From contig NZ_SRIB01000004.1 in the NCBI RefSeq assembly GCF_004684055.1, positions 92,928-156,927 of the forward strand: a stretch of 64,000 nucleotides of DNA, written 5' to 3'. Positions 1 through 8,579 of the stretch are shown here, piece after piece. How positions within the stretch are numbered: the stretch's first letter is position 1; the number at the start of each line of letters is the position of its first letter. A model generated the notes under the pieces. The model saw nothing but the letters and a program-made list of their open reading frames with translations. It ran no database searches and was not told the DNA's origin. The position numbers and the translations under genes were made by a program. The stretch comes from Soehngenia longivitae (GTDB taxonomy: Bacteria > Bacillota > Clostridia > Tissierellales > Tissierellaceae).

Positions 1-858
1 AGGGCGTACTCCCACAATAACTTCTGAATTTTCTTTATTTTTATTTTTAACTGCTTGTTTTAATCTTTCAGGCAATTCAAGTTTTAAACCATATACATCT
101 AAAACTTTTCCTTCTACTACCTTTCCATTGAAAAAGTTCATTTGAGGAGCTCCGATAAATCCTGCAACAAATAAATTTGCAGGCGAATTATATATTACCC
201 GCGGATCATCTACTTGCTGTATTTCGCCATTATTCATTACACAAATTCTTGTCCCCATGGTCATTGCTTCAGTTTGATCATGAGTTACATAAATAAATGT
301 TGTTTCCAAATCTTTATGCAACTTAATTAATTCAGTTCTCATTTGAACTCTTAATTTTGCATCTAAGTTTGATAAAGGTTCATCCATTAAAAATACTTGT
401 GGTTTTCTAACGATAGCCCGTCCTAATGCGACCCTTTGTCTTTGTCCGCCTGATAATTGCTTTGGCTTTCTCTTTAAAAGCTCTGTTATTCCAAGAATTT
501 CTGATGCCCAATTTATTCTATCATTTATTTCTTTTTTAGGTGTTTTAGATAGTTTTAACCCAAAAGCCATATTATCGTAAACACTCATGTGAGGATACAG
601 TGCATAATTTTGAAACACCATAGCTATATCTCTGTCTTTTGGAGAAACATCATTAACCATTTTATCACCAATAAATATTTCACCCTCTGTTATTTCTTCA
701 AGTCCTGCAATCATTCTCAAAGTTGTTGTTTTTCCACACCCTGAAGGCCCTACCAATACCATAAACTCTTTGTTTGCAATTTCCAAATTAACATTTTTAA
801 CAGCATGGTATCCATTAGGATATTTTTTATTGACATTTATCAATTTTACATTTGCCAT
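1..858 (-). CDS. Sugar ABC transporter ATP-binding protein, MsmK/UgpC type (3' end beyond window)
   Basis: This is the cytoplasmic ATPase of the carbohydrate ABC importer encoded just upstream. The reading frame stays open to base 1, giving 286 residues of a protein normally about 370 long, so the C-terminal regulatory part is only begun. Visible motifs are Walker [10 protein letters not shown], the signature [14 protein letters not shown], Walker [13 protein letters not shown] and the switch histidine in [10 protein letters not shown]. The ATG is preceded by GGAGAGG. It is the last visible gene of the sucrose operon, 12 bases after the fructokinase gene. Such ATPases often serve several sugar importers, so sucrose specificity comes only from context. 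Confidence 0.9.
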   Translation of the reverse strand, partial: MANVKLINVNKKYPNGYHAVKNVNLEIANKEFMVLVGPSGCGKTTTLRMIAGLEEITEGEIFIGDKMVNDVSPKDRDIAMVFQNYALYPHMSVYDNMAFGLKLSKTPKKEINDRINWASEILGITELLKRKPKQLSGGQRQRVALGRAIVRKPQVFLMDEPLSNLDAKLRVQMRTELIKLHKDLETTFIYVTHDQTEAMTMGTRICVMNNGEIQQVDDPRVIYNSPANLFVAGFIGAPQMNFFNGKVVEGKVLDVYGLKLELPERLKQAVKNKNKENSEVIVGVRP

Positions 859-870
859 ATATATCCTCTC

Positions 871-1791
871 CTATAAATCAATTAGAGCAGTCAACGCTCC
901 GTATCTAGTACAAATTTTACCTGCGATGTTATTAGAATAATATGTAATTCTTCTAATCTCATCTTTATCCCCTAACAACATTTTTTTATTTTCAAACTGA
1001 GAGATTTTGTACAGAAATGACCCAATATACGCATCTCCAGCTCCAGTAGTATCAATAACATTAACTTTTTCAGCCTCAATATTAATTTTATAATTCTTAT
1101 TAAAAACAATACTTCCATTTTTCCCAAGCGTTATAGCAAAAGTTGCATCATATTCTTTACTTAAAAAATTAATTGCTTCTGATATTGACTCACTTTGTGT
1201 AATAATTAATAACTCTTCTTCATTAAATTTTACTAAATCTGATTTTTCAATAAAAGGTATTGCATATTTTCTAAACTTATCCTTATCTTTACTCCAAAAA
1301 AAGCTCCTGTAATTTGGATCAAATGATATAAATCTATTTTCCTTAAAACTTAGTTCTAACAATCTATGATAGCTATTATTTAACTCTCCATCTAAAAAGG
1401 CAGTCGCTGAACCAAAATGAACTATATCAAATTTTTTTAATTCACTTATTCCAACTTGGGATAAATTAAGATCTCTGTCTGCCCCTCTGTAAAAAATAAA
1501 ATCTCTTTCGCCACTATCGTCTATCGTTACAAACGAAATTGTAGTTGGAGTTTCAACCTTTACTAAATATTCAGTAAACACTTTGTTTTTAATCAAAGTT
1601 TTTTCAATTTCATCACCAAAAGCATCTTTCCCTACACTCCCGAGGATAAAAGCTATCCCTCCAAGAGCCCCAATAACTTGTGCAACATTTGCTGGAGCTC
1701 CTCCAGGGTTTAATATAAATCTTTTTTCTTCTGATGTTTTATCCTCAATAAAATCAATCAACATTTCACCAACACAAAGAATGCTGTCCAT
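871..1791 (-). CDS. scrK: Fructokinase (PfkB/ribokinase family)
   Basis: This enzyme probably phosphorylates the fructose released from sucrose to fructose 6-phosphate in the cytoplasm. The 306 residues carry both family signatures: the N-terminal GGAPANVA segment near residue 30 and DTTGAGD at 247-253, with Asp253 as the likely catalytic base. Length is normal for the family. The start has an AGGTG ribosome site. It lies 7 bases after the LacI repressor gene and 12 before the ABC ATPase gene, in an operon with a sucrose-splitting enzyme. That context favours fructokinase over other PfkB sugar kinases, whose sequences alone are hard to tell apart. Confidence 0.85.
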   Translation of the reverse strand: MDSILCVGEMLIDFIEDKTSEEKRFILNPGGAPANVAQVIGALGGIAFILGSVGKDAFGDEIEKTLIKNKVFTEYLVKVETPTTISFVTIDDSGERDFIFYRGADRDLNLSQVGISELKKFDIVHFGSATAFLDGELNNSYHRLLELSFKENRFISFDPNYRSFFWSKDKDKFRKYAIPFIEKSDLVKFNEEELLIITQSESISEAINFLSKEYDATFAITLGKNGSIVFNKNYKINIEAEKVNVIDTTGAGDAYIGSFLYKISQFENKKMLLGDKDEIRRITYYSNNIAGKICTRYGALTALIDL

Positions 1792-1798
1792 AATACAC

Positions 1799-2821
1799 CT
1801 ACTTTATATTTTTAGTACTTTCTCTAATAACAAGTTTATATTTCATTGATGTCGTGAATTTACTGTCTTCGTCATTTGGAATTGAATTTTTATTTTCAAT
1901 CATATCTATCATAATTCTTATAGCTAAATCCCCTTGTTCTTCAAATGGTTGTCTTATTGTTGTAAGTGATGGATTGTACATTCTTGCTATGTCAACATCA
2001 TCAAATCCTACAAAAGAAATATCATCTGGTACATTTATGCCATGTTCTATACAACACTTGATTGCTCCAATTGCAAGTAAGTCAGAAGCACAGAAAATCG
2101 CTGTCGGCAAATTCCCTTTTTTTATCAATGCCTCCATTGCAGAATACCCATCATCAAATGTATACCAGCCTTCTTCAACCAACCGTTCAGAATAATACCC
2201 ATAACAATTTAGCTTATCCCTATAACCCAGAAATCTTTGTTTCCCTGAATGATAATCTGAAAGCGGCCCTCTTATCATTGCAATATTTTTATGCCCTAGG
2301 TCTATTAAATACTGAGTAGCATCTTGACTTGCTTTATAATTATCTATTTTTATTGTCGGTATATAAGGCAAAGAACTATCTGAACCTATCATTATGATTG
2401 GCTTTTCAAATTCAATCAATGTCTTTTGAAATTCTTCACTCCCGTGATCCGTAACCAATATTAGTCCATCCACACCCTTATCCTTCATGATATTAATATG
2501 CTTTATCTTCATGTCAATATCAAAGTCAGTGGCAGTGATTAACAATGAATAATCCTTATTTCTAATATAAGATTCAGCTCCTGCGATTATTTTAGAGAAT
2601 ACTGGGTTTGATAAATCCGGAAGTATAATCCCAATCAGATGTGACTTTTTCATTGACAAACTTCTCGCGACTGAACTTGGCTTAAAATTAGTTTCTTTTA
2701 TGATTTCTAGTACTTTTTTCCTAGTTTCTTCACTAACTGCATCAGAATCGTTTATGACTCTTGATACAGTTGCTTTTGATACACCTGCCGCCTCAGCGAT
2801 CTCTCTAATCGTCAGTTTCAT
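1799..2821 (-). CDS. LacI-family transcriptional repressor of the sucrose locus
   Basis: The protein has about 340 residues: an N-terminal DNA-binding helix-turn-helix and hinge (TIREIAEAAGVSKATVSRV, residues 3-22 or so) followed by a periplasmic-binding-protein-like sensor domain typical of LacI/GalR. Two consecutive ATG codons are present; the second is better placed behind AAAGGAG. It is encoded between the permease and fructokinase genes, so it is probably made from the operon it controls. Its likely operators are the two AACCGGTT-centred palindromes in the promoters at about 5.97 and 7.85 kb. The inducer is inferred to be sucrose or a product of it, not proven. Confidence 0.9.
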   Translation of the reverse strand: MKLTIREIAEAAGVSKATVSRVINDSDAVSEETRKKVLEIIKETNFKPSSVARSLSMKKSHLIGIILPDLSNPVFSKIIAGAESYIRNKDYSLLITATDFDIDMKIKHINIMKDKGVDGLILVTDHGSEEFQKTLIEFEKPIIMIGSDSSLPYIPTIKIDNYKASQDATQYLIDLGHKNIAMIRGPLSDYHSGKQRFLGYRDKLNCYGYYSERLVEEGWYTFDDGYSAMEALIKKGNLPTAIFCASDLLAIGAIKCCIEHGINVPDDISFVGFDDVDIARMYNPSLTTIRQPFEEQGDLAIRIMIDMIENKNSIPNDEDSKFTTSMKYKLVIRESTKNIK

Positions 2822-2839
2822 CATTTCACTCCTTTATAA

Positions 2840-3703
2840 CTACTTAATAGACCCAGATACCATGCCTTTTATTATGTGTTTTTGCCCAAATAAAAATCCT
2901 ATTATAATTGGTGCTGCTGCCATTAATGCGGCAGTCATAATTAAGTCCCATTGTTTTACAAATGATCCTGCAAACGCTGATATAGCTAGTGGTATAGTTT
3001 GCAGCGGTTGTCCTATGCCTAATATTAAAGAAGGAAGTAGAAAATCGTTCCAAATCCAAATTGCATTTAGTATACAGATAGTAACAAATATAGGTTTTAA
3101 TATTGGCATTATGATTGAAAAAAATATTCTAGGTTTAGAACAGCCATCTATTAAAGCAGCTTCTTCTAGCTCATAGGGAATTGATTTTATGAAACCATGA
3201 AACATAAAAACAGCTAATGGTGCACCGAAACCAATATAAGCAAAAATCATCCCTTGATAAGATCTTAGTAGTTGAATATTTAAATTGTTACCAATAATTC
3301 TAAATAGAGATACTAATGGAAACATTACAACTTGAAAAGGTATTACTAAGCCGCTGATAAATATTAAGAATATAAAACTAGATAATTTAGTTTTAGTTCT
3401 CACAAGTACCCATGCAGCCATTGCTGAAAATACCGAAATAAACAACAATGACAAGACAGTGATTATTGTTGAAGCATAAACACTCGATGCATAGTTAATG
3501 CTAGGGTTTGTCCAAATATTAGCTATGTTATCAATTAATTGACCCCATCTAGCTGGAAGAGCAATAGGATTTGTGATTATTTCCAATGAAGACTTGGCCG
3601 AATTAATAATAACTATAAAAAACGGAAATAGTACTATTAAGAATAATACTACAGTTATTAATCCAAGCAATAACTTCGATACTCTTTTCTTTGTAATCAT
3701 CAC
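2840..3703 (-). CDS. Carbohydrate ABC transporter permease, MalG type
   Basis: This is one of the two membrane subunits of the sugar importer. The 287-residue protein has about six hydrophobic segments and the cytoplasmic EAA loop (ELEEAALIDGCSKPRIFF) that docks on the ATPase. It overlaps the end of the MalF-type gene. A GTG at 3703 has the better distance from AAGGAG, and an ATG at 3700 is the alternative. It is the second permease of a MalF-MalG pair. The substrate is taken to be sucrose because of the enzymes in the same locus. Confidence 0.92.
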   Translation of the reverse strand: MMITKKRVSKLLLGLITVVLFLIVLFPFFIVIINSAKSSLEIITNPIALPARWGQLIDNIANIWTNPSINYASSVYASTIITVLSLLFISVFSAMAAWVLVRTKTKLSSFIFLIFISGLVIPFQVVMFPLVSLFRIIGNNLNIQLLRSYQGMIFAYIGFGAPLAVFMFHGFIKSIPYELEEAALIDGCSKPRIFFSIIMPILKPIFVTICILNAIWIWNDFLLPSLILGIGQPLQTIPLAISAFAGSFVKQWDLIMTAALMAAAPIIIGFLFGQKHIIKGMVSGSIK

Positions 3704-4605
3704 ATCTCAATCTCCTTCTTTTTATTATTGTATACTTGTGCAATAGAAACAACTGAAAGTATTAAAAAGAAAATTACTGCTCTTGCTTGTCCTTCAGCCA
3801 TATTATTATATTTAAAAGCTACGTTATATATGTGAACAGCAAGCATTTCTGTTGAATTGACAACTTCTCCTTTAAATATATCCGTTGGTCCTCCATTGGT
3901 TAATGCTACAATGATATCGTATTGTTTAAATGAAGTGACAAGAGTTAAAAATGAAGTTATAGTAAATGCCTGAGCAATCATTGGCATGGTTATGCTTTTG
4001 AATTTATGCCATGAGTTTGCACCGTCAATCTCACTTGCTTCAAGCAACTCTTGAGGAACATTCAATAAAGCTGCCACATAAATCATCATAATATATCCAG
4101 CATATTGCCAAGTATAAGCAGTGATTAACCCAATAAGTGTTAAATCTGGATTCGCTAATATCAACAAATTTTCGATAAAATCAATACCTAGGCTTCCCCC
4201 TATTTGTGGTACTACACTCTTAAAAATAAACTGCCATATATACCCAAGTACTAACCCTCCGATTAGATTTGGTATAAAGAATCCTGCTCTAAAAAAATTT
4301 CTAAATTTTATCTCGCGTGTAACTAAGAAAGCAAATATTAGTGCTACTAGATTTATAGTTATCACACTTATCAATGTAAATGTAAAAGTTCTAAACAATG
4401 AATATTGGAATTTTATATCTGAAAACATAGATCTATAATTTCCAAGTCCTACCCAATTTACTGGGATTCCTGGAACCGCTTGCCAATCAGTCATAGAATA
4501 GTAAATTCCCATAAAAAATGGAACTATTACTACTATAATGAAAGAAATCAAAGCAGGTGATAAAAATAACCAAAAAACCAATTTATCTTTAGTTTGTCTT
4601 TTCAT
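3700..4605 (-). CDS. Carbohydrate ABC transporter permease, MalF type
   Basis: This is the second membrane subunit of the importer, about 301 residues with six predicted membrane segments and the EAA loop LLEASEIDGANSWHKF. I place the start at the ATG at 4605 because GAGGTGG lies five bases before it. A GTG three codons upstream would sit inside that ribosome site. The gene follows the binding-protein gene after a strong hairpin and overlaps the MalG-type gene, a coupled arrangement normal for these pairs. Confidence 0.92.
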   Translation of the reverse strand: MKRQTKDKLVFWLFLSPALISFIIVVIVPFFMGIYYSMTDWQAVPGIPVNWVGLGNYRSMFSDIKFQYSLFRTFTFTLISVITINLVALIFAFLVTREIKFRNFFRAGFFIPNLIGGLVLGYIWQFIFKSVVPQIGGSLGIDFIENLLILANPDLTLIGLITAYTWQYAGYIMMIYVAALLNVPQELLEASEIDGANSWHKFKSITMPMIAQAFTITSFLTLVTSFKQYDIIVALTNGGPTDIFKGEVVNSTEMLAVHIYNVAFKYNNMAEGQARAVIFFLILSVVSIAQVYNNKKKEIEM

Positions 4606-4627
4606 AAATTCCACCTCTTATATAAAT

Positions 4628-4656
4628 ATATGAAAGGGTATTAAACCCTTTCATAT
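4628..4656 (-). terminator. Intercistronic hairpin after the binding-protein gene
   Basis: Perfect 12-base arms, ATATGAAAGGGT and ACCCTTTCATAT, flank a five-base loop directly after the binding-protein stop codon. No T-run follows on the minus strand. This is more likely a 3'-stabilising or partial-termination hairpin than a full terminator. It would let the binding protein be made in excess over the permeases, as in many importer operons. Confidence 0.7.
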
Positions 4657-5913
4657 TTATTTTAATGCTTCGATTGCTTTAGCAATTTGTTCAATAAAAC
4701 CTTCTTTATCAAGATCTCCTTTTGCATAACTTTCATATATTGGTCCAAGAGTACCCATTCCAAAACCATCAGGCATATCATTTTGTAACCAAGTATAAGA
4801 TCCATTTTCTTTAGCCATCCATTCAGTGACATTAGCTGATAATGGTGTGGTTGGCTTTAAAGTTACATTGTTAAAAGCAGGCACCATTTTTGCTTCATTA
4901 ACCATATAGTTGTGCCCTTCTTCACTTGTTGCCATATAATTTAAGAAGTCTTTTGCTGCTTCTATATTTTTGCTGTCTTTATTAATTACATAAAATGAAG
5001 GTGCCCCAATAAATATCGCATTATGCTCACCCTTTACAGAAGCATGAGGTGCAAAACCCATTGGAAAATCTACACCGTTTTGTACAAACCATGGATCTAT
5101 CCAGTTGCCTTGATGAATAAATACGGACTTACCAGTTGCAAATTGCCCAACTTGTGAGTCATAATTCCCTGTAATAAGAACCGTTTCATCTGCATATTCG
5201 AATAACAACTCAACCCAATCAGCATATTCTGTCAAGCGTTGCATATCAACTTCGCCATTGTTCAGCTTATCAAGTACTGTTCTATCTCCATATGGAAGCC
5301 CTGCAGAAAGATATCCATTGAAATTATGAAGCCCTGTTACCCATCTCATATCAGGTCCAGCAGCCATAGCTACTACTGAATCAATTCCCAATTCTTCTTT
5401 CATACTATCAATTTTTTCAAATGCTTCTCTATAAGCATCTTGGCTTGTTAAAGTTGCTGGGTCTACCCCTGCTTTATCAAGTAAATCTTTATTGTAAGCT
5501 AAACCCCAAGCTTCAACCGATACTGGAAATCCGTAAACTTTTCCATCTACAGTAAATTCAAGATCAGTTAAATCAATCCATTCGTCGTCTGTAAATTCAA
5601 TAATTTTTGAATTCCAAGTATTATAACCACCCATACCTTCTATTACAAAAATATCTGGTTCTCTATCAGATTGAAATTCTGCTTTTAAGCTATCCTGATA
5701 AGGTGTGTCTCCTCCTGTTGTTTTTACAATAATCTTATTACCTGTTGCTTCTTCATATTGTTTAGCAAATGCAGTTAATTGTTCACCTATTTCTACTTTG
5801 TTCTGATAAATTACAACTGACATATCTTCCTCATTACTAGATGTTGTACATCCTGCTAAAAGTGAAATCGTTAACACTAAACTCATTAGTAATAATACAT
5901 AACCTTTTTTCAT
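4657..5913 (-). CDS. Sugar ABC transporter substrate-binding lipoprotein
   Basis: This is the extracellular receptor of the importer, 418 residues of the family 1 (MalE-like) solute-binding type. The N-terminus is a lipoprotein signal peptide with lipobox LLAGC, lipid anchor Cys22, followed by a serine-rich linker. The body has the alternating lobes of the family, with a typical segment ending FLNYMATSEEGHNYM. It is the first gene of its own transcription unit, with a GGGGGAT ribosome site and a promoter containing the LacI-type operator 50 bases upstream. The sugar is inferred to be sucrose from the neighbouring amylosucrase and fructokinase. Confidence 0.9.
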   Translation of the reverse strand: MKKGYVLLLMSLVLTISLLAGCTTSSNEEDMSVVIYQNKVEIGEQLTAFAKQYEEATGNKIIVKTTGGDTPYQDSLKAEFQSDREPDIFVIEGMGGYNTWNSKIIEFTDDEWIDLTDLEFTVDGKVYGFPVSVEAWGLAYNKDLLDKAGVDPATLTSQDAYREAFEKIDSMKEELGIDSVVAMAAGPDMRWVTGLHNFNGYLSAGLPYGDRTVLDKLNNGEVDMQRLTEYADWVELLFEYADETVLITGNYDSQVGQFATGKSVFIHQGNWIDPWFVQNGVDFPMGFAPHASVKGEHNAIFIGAPSFYVINKDSKNIEAAKDFLNYMATSEEGHNYMVNEAKMVPAFNNVTLKPTTPLSANVTEWMAKENGSYTWLQNDMPDGFGMGTLGPIYESYAKGDLDKEGFIEQIAKAIEALK

Positions 5914-5962
5914 TATTATCCCCCTTTAATAATTGAGTGTGCTGCAACGGTACCTTAATTAC

Positions 5963-5991
5963 ATTATATGTAACCGGTTACATAATTGCAA
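5963..5991 (-). promoter_or_regulatory. Promoter of the sugar importer operon
   Basis: On the minus strand TTGCAA (5986-5991) and TATAAT (5963-5968) are separated by exactly 17 bases. The spacer is almost filled by the palindromic operator. The spacing and match to the housekeeping consensus are very good, and the binding-protein start lies 50 bases downstream. Confidence 0.85.
5967..5984. promoter_or_regulatory. LacI-family operator (perfect 18-bp palindrome)
   Basis: TATGTAACCGGTTACATA is a perfect palindrome with the central CG typical of LacI/GalR operators. It lies between the -35 and -10 boxes, so repressor binding would block RNA polymerase. A near copy lies in the amylosucrase promoter at 7849-7864. 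Confidence 0.85.
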
Positions 5992-5998
5992 CTATTTT

Positions 5999-7822
5999 TT
6001 ATTTATTTTTTAATATAAGAAATTCATATGGTCCAATTTGCACAAAATCATCTGTTAAATTCAACTCCTTTCCTTGTAATAATTCGACCATATGAGCATT
6101 TATGCCATGCCTTATTAACTGTGATGTGCTTAAAAATTGTCTATCCTCCGAAAAATTAAATATCAATAGTAAGTTATCATCATTTTCTTTTAATTGCTGA
6201 ATAACTAAAATATGTTTGTTATCAACTTGGATTGCTCTTTCGTTTTTTATGCTACTGTCTAAATTGATTTCTTTCCTGATATTAATTAGCTTTATTAGAT
6301 TATTAAAAATTACTCTCTCATATGAATCGCATTTTTCAGTATTATATGATTTTTCCCAATTGAATTTTTGTCTATGAATCCATCTAGAATCATGTTTTTT
6401 ATCAGGATCATTCTTATATTCATAATTATTTAATAAGCCTATTTCATCGCCACTGTATATCATTGGAATACCTTTTCTTAAAATAATAAGTGAATTTATT
6501 AGGTTTATTCGTTTTAGTGCTAATTCCAACTTATAATTATCTTTTTCTAACAATGCCTTTTCTAGACCAGCTAAACTAGCAAGCGTTCCACAATTTCTGG
6601 CATCTTTAGTGACAGGATCATACTCATATAGCTCTCCAATAGAAAAACTGTCTTTATAACTCCCCAAGTAAAAATCAATCAGAAATTGTTTATGCAAAAA
6701 TGGATCAAACCCGAGTCTCCTTAAATTATCTTCATTTAAGCCCCATCCTATATCATCATGACACCTTGCGTAATTTATCCATTCAGTAGGCAAATTGTTG
6801 TTAACGATTGGCATTTTAGATATATGTCTTGCATCTCTTGTTGCTAAAGAATTCCAAATCTCAACCATATATGATGCATTGTACAAAAGATCGCATTCTA
6901 AACTAGCTTCACTGCCGAAATATCTAGTAATTATTTCTGGGGCTACTATCGACTCACCTAATAGAACTGTAGATGGAGAATATTGAGCCAAAATAGTTCT
7001 AAATATTTTTAATATTATATGTACTTCTGGTAAATTTCTACATGAAGTGCCTATTGTTTTCCATATATATGGAATAGCATCTAATCTTATCATATCTACA
7101 CCCAAATTAGTGTAGTATAATAATATAGAAGTCATTTCTTCAAGCACTTTAGGATTTCGATAATTCAAATCCCATTGAAAATCATAAAAAGTCGTCATTA
7201 CCCACTTATCAAGGTCTTTAACGTAGGTGAAATTTCCAGGTGCAACTTTAGGAAAAACTTGATTCATAGTAGCTTCATATTGTCTTGGTATCGTATAATC
7301 ATCATACATAAAATAATAGTCTTGATACTTTTTATCTCCAGATTTAGCTTTAATTGCCCATTCATGATCATCGGAAGTATGGTTTATAACATAATCAATA
7401 CAAATTCTAATTCCATTATCATGAAAAATTTTTATTGCTTTCTTTAAAGATTCTACGTTTCCTAATTTTGGATTTACTTCTCTATAATCACGGACAGCAT
7501 ACCCACCGTCATTTTCTCCATTTCTAGGTTGAACTAAAGGCATTAAATGAATTAAGGTAATTCCGAGATTTTTGAAATATTCTGTTTTACTCACTAGTCC
7601 TTCAATGTCATTATTGAATAAATCTACATAAAGCATCATACCTACTGTATTAGCTGAATGTATCCATTCTGGTGAGTTAGATATCAATTGATTTTCTTCT
7701 CGTAATGAGTAGTTTTTTATTATCATTTCTAAAAGGCTATTGAAATCAGAAATCCTATCTGGATATAACTTCAAATAATCATCTAATATAAGTTCTTTTA
7801 ATTTATCAATGTTTAGCGCCAA
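5999..7822 (-). CDS. Amylosucrase-like GH13 enzyme
   Basis: This enzyme acts on sucrose, releasing fructose and transferring glucose to an alpha-glucan, or hydrolysing it. The 607-residue protein has no signal peptide, so it acts in the cytoplasm on imported sucrose. The GH13 barrel shows DYVINHTSDDHEWA, GVDMIRLDAI (nucleophile Asp248), LLGESIVAP (acid/base Glu290) and ARCHDDIGW (Asp356). The segments IWKTIGTSCRNLP and HDDIGW are characteristic of amylosucrase and differ from the shorter sucrose phosphorylases. The start is TTG, set by AGGAGG seven bases upstream. It has its own LacI-regulated promoter and precedes the importer operon. Whether it mainly polymerises or hydrolyses cannot be read from sequence. 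Confidence 0.82.
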   Translation of the reverse strand: MALNIDKLKELILDDYLKLYPDRISDFNSLLEMIIKNYSLREENQLISNSPEWIHSANTVGMMLYVDLFNNDIEGLVSKTEYFKNLGITLIHLMPLVQPRNGENDGGYAVRDYREVNPKLGNVESLKKAIKIFHDNGIRICIDYVINHTSDDHEWAIKAKSGDKKYQDYYFMYDDYTIPRQYEATMNQVFPKVAPGNFTYVKDLDKWVMTTFYDFQWDLNYRNPKVLEEMTSILLYYTNLGVDMIRLDAIPYIWKTIGTSCRNLPEVHIILKIFRTILAQYSPSTVLLGESIVAPEIITRYFGSEASLECDLLYNASYMVEIWNSLATRDARHISKMPIVNNNLPTEWINYARCHDDIGWGLNEDNLRRLGFDPFLHKQFLIDFYLGSYKDSFSIGELYEYDPVTKDARNCGTLASLAGLEKALLEKDNYKLELALKRINLINSLIILRKGIPMIYSGDEIGLLNNYEYKNDPDKKHDSRWIHRQKFNWEKSYNTEKCDSYERVIFNNLIKLINIRKEINLDSSIKNERAIQVDNKHILVIQQLKENDDNLLLIFNFSEDRQFLSTSQLIRHGINAHMVELLQGKELNLTDDFVQIGPYEFLILKNK

Positions 7823-7843
7823 ATCTCTTCCTCCTTTATAATA

Positions 7844-7872
7844 ATTTTATGTAACCGGTTTCATGATGTCAA
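7844..7872 (-). promoter_or_regulatory. Promoter of the amylosucrase gene
   Basis: On the minus strand TTGACA (7867-7872) and TAAAAT (7844-7849) are 17 bases apart, with the operator in the spacer. This is the same architecture as the importer promoter. The coding start is about 20 bases downstream of the -10 box. Confidence 0.85.
7849..7864. promoter_or_regulatory. LacI-family operator, second copy
   Basis: ATGTAACCGGTTTCAT matches 15 of 16 bases of the perfect palindrome at 5968-5983. It occupies the same position between -35 and -10. Two matching sites in one locus make a shared repressor likely. Confidence 0.8.
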
Positions 7873-7915
7873 TACATTTTTACTCAACTTTTATAAATTT
7901 TTTTGTAAAAAAATA

Positions 7916-7944
7916 TTGACATTTTATAACTTATATGATATATA
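7916..7944 (+). promoter_or_regulatory. Promoter of the small heat-shock gene
   Basis: TTGACA (7916-7921) is followed after 17 bases by TATATA (7939-7944); a TATAAT two bases further on is an alternative -10. Transcription would start at the edge of the CIRCE element. It diverges from the amylosucrase promoter. Confidence 0.75.
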
Positions 7945-7948
7945 ATAA

Positions 7949-7975
7949 TTAGCACTCAGGAAGTGAGAGTGCTAA
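7949..7975. promoter_or_regulatory. CIRCE element (HrcA operator)
   Basis: TTAGCACTC and GAGTGCTAA flank a nine-base spacer, an exact match to the classical CIRCE consensus. It lies at the expected transcription start of the Hsp20 gene, so HrcA should repress this gene until heat shock. Confidence 0.95.
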
Positions 7976-8015
7976 TAAAAATAAAATATTAATAAAATTA
8001 AAGGGGGTTGTTACT

Positions 8016-8465
8016 ATGGCTGGCTTAATTCCTTTCAACAGAAGAAGAGATTTAGCTACAAGAGGTTCAGGAATTGATGAATTCTACAATATGTTAGATG
8101 ACTTCTTCACAAGTGATTGGCCATTTAGAAGAAGCCTTGAAAGCGACACCTTTAAGTTAGATGTTGTTGATAACGGAAATGAATATCTTATAGAAGCAGA
8201 ATTGCCAGGTGTAGATAAAAAAGACATAAATATTGAAATGGTTGATGGTCGATTAGAAATATCTGTTACAAAAGATGAAAGTAAAGAAGAAAAAGATAAA
8301 AACTATATTCACAAAGAAAGATATTACAGTTCAATGTCTAGATCTATATATCTAGCTGATGCTAAAAATGAAGGATTAAAAGCAAAATTAGAGAATGGGG
8401 TATTGAAAATAACCGTCCCTAAAGAAGAAATAAAAGAGAATAAAGTAAAAGTAGCTATCGAATAA
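8016..8465 (+). CDS. Small heat-shock protein, Hsp20/alpha-crystallin family
   Basis: This is an ATP-independent holdase chaperone of the cytoplasm that keeps unfolded proteins soluble under stress. It has 149 residues, usual for bacterial Hsp20. The alpha-crystallin domain covers about residues 43-145 (FKLDVVDNGNEYLIEAELPG, then the conserved LENGVLKITVPK). The N-terminal arm contains the aromatic-rich stretch FYNMLDDFFTSDWPF. The start has AAGGGGG. The gene is monocistronic: a CIRCE-containing promoter upstream and an intrinsic terminator right after the stop codon. Confidence 0.95.
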   Translation: MAGLIPFNRRRDLATRGSGIDEFYNMLDDFFTSDWPFRRSLESDTFKLDVVDNGNEYLIEAELPGVDKKDINIEMVDGRLEISVTKDESKEEKDKNYIHKERYYSSMSRSIYLADAKNEGLKAKLENGVLKITVPKEEIKENKVKVAIE

Positions 8466-8500
8466 TGAAAAGAGCATTTATGCTCTTTTCATTATTTTTT
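8464..8500 (+). terminator. Intrinsic terminator of the Hsp20 gene
   Basis: AATGAAAAGAGCAT pairs with ATGCTCTTTTCATT, followed by ATTTTTT. It begins at the stop codon. Confidence 0.9.
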
Positions 8501-8579
8501 GTATTACATAAATATGATTAAATTGTGATAATTATGTGTATATAATTAACTAAAGATATCAATTATAGGAGGTACTAAA

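Noticed and set aside
2062..2319. Plus-strand frame of 85 codons inside the LacI gene
   Set aside because: It lies fully antisense to a well-supported gene, has no ribosome site and no family motifs.
5999..7822. Sucrose phosphorylase or oligo-1,6-glucosidase as the product
   Set aside because: The length of 607 and the segments IWKTIGTSCRNLP and ARCHDDIGW fit amylosucrase better.
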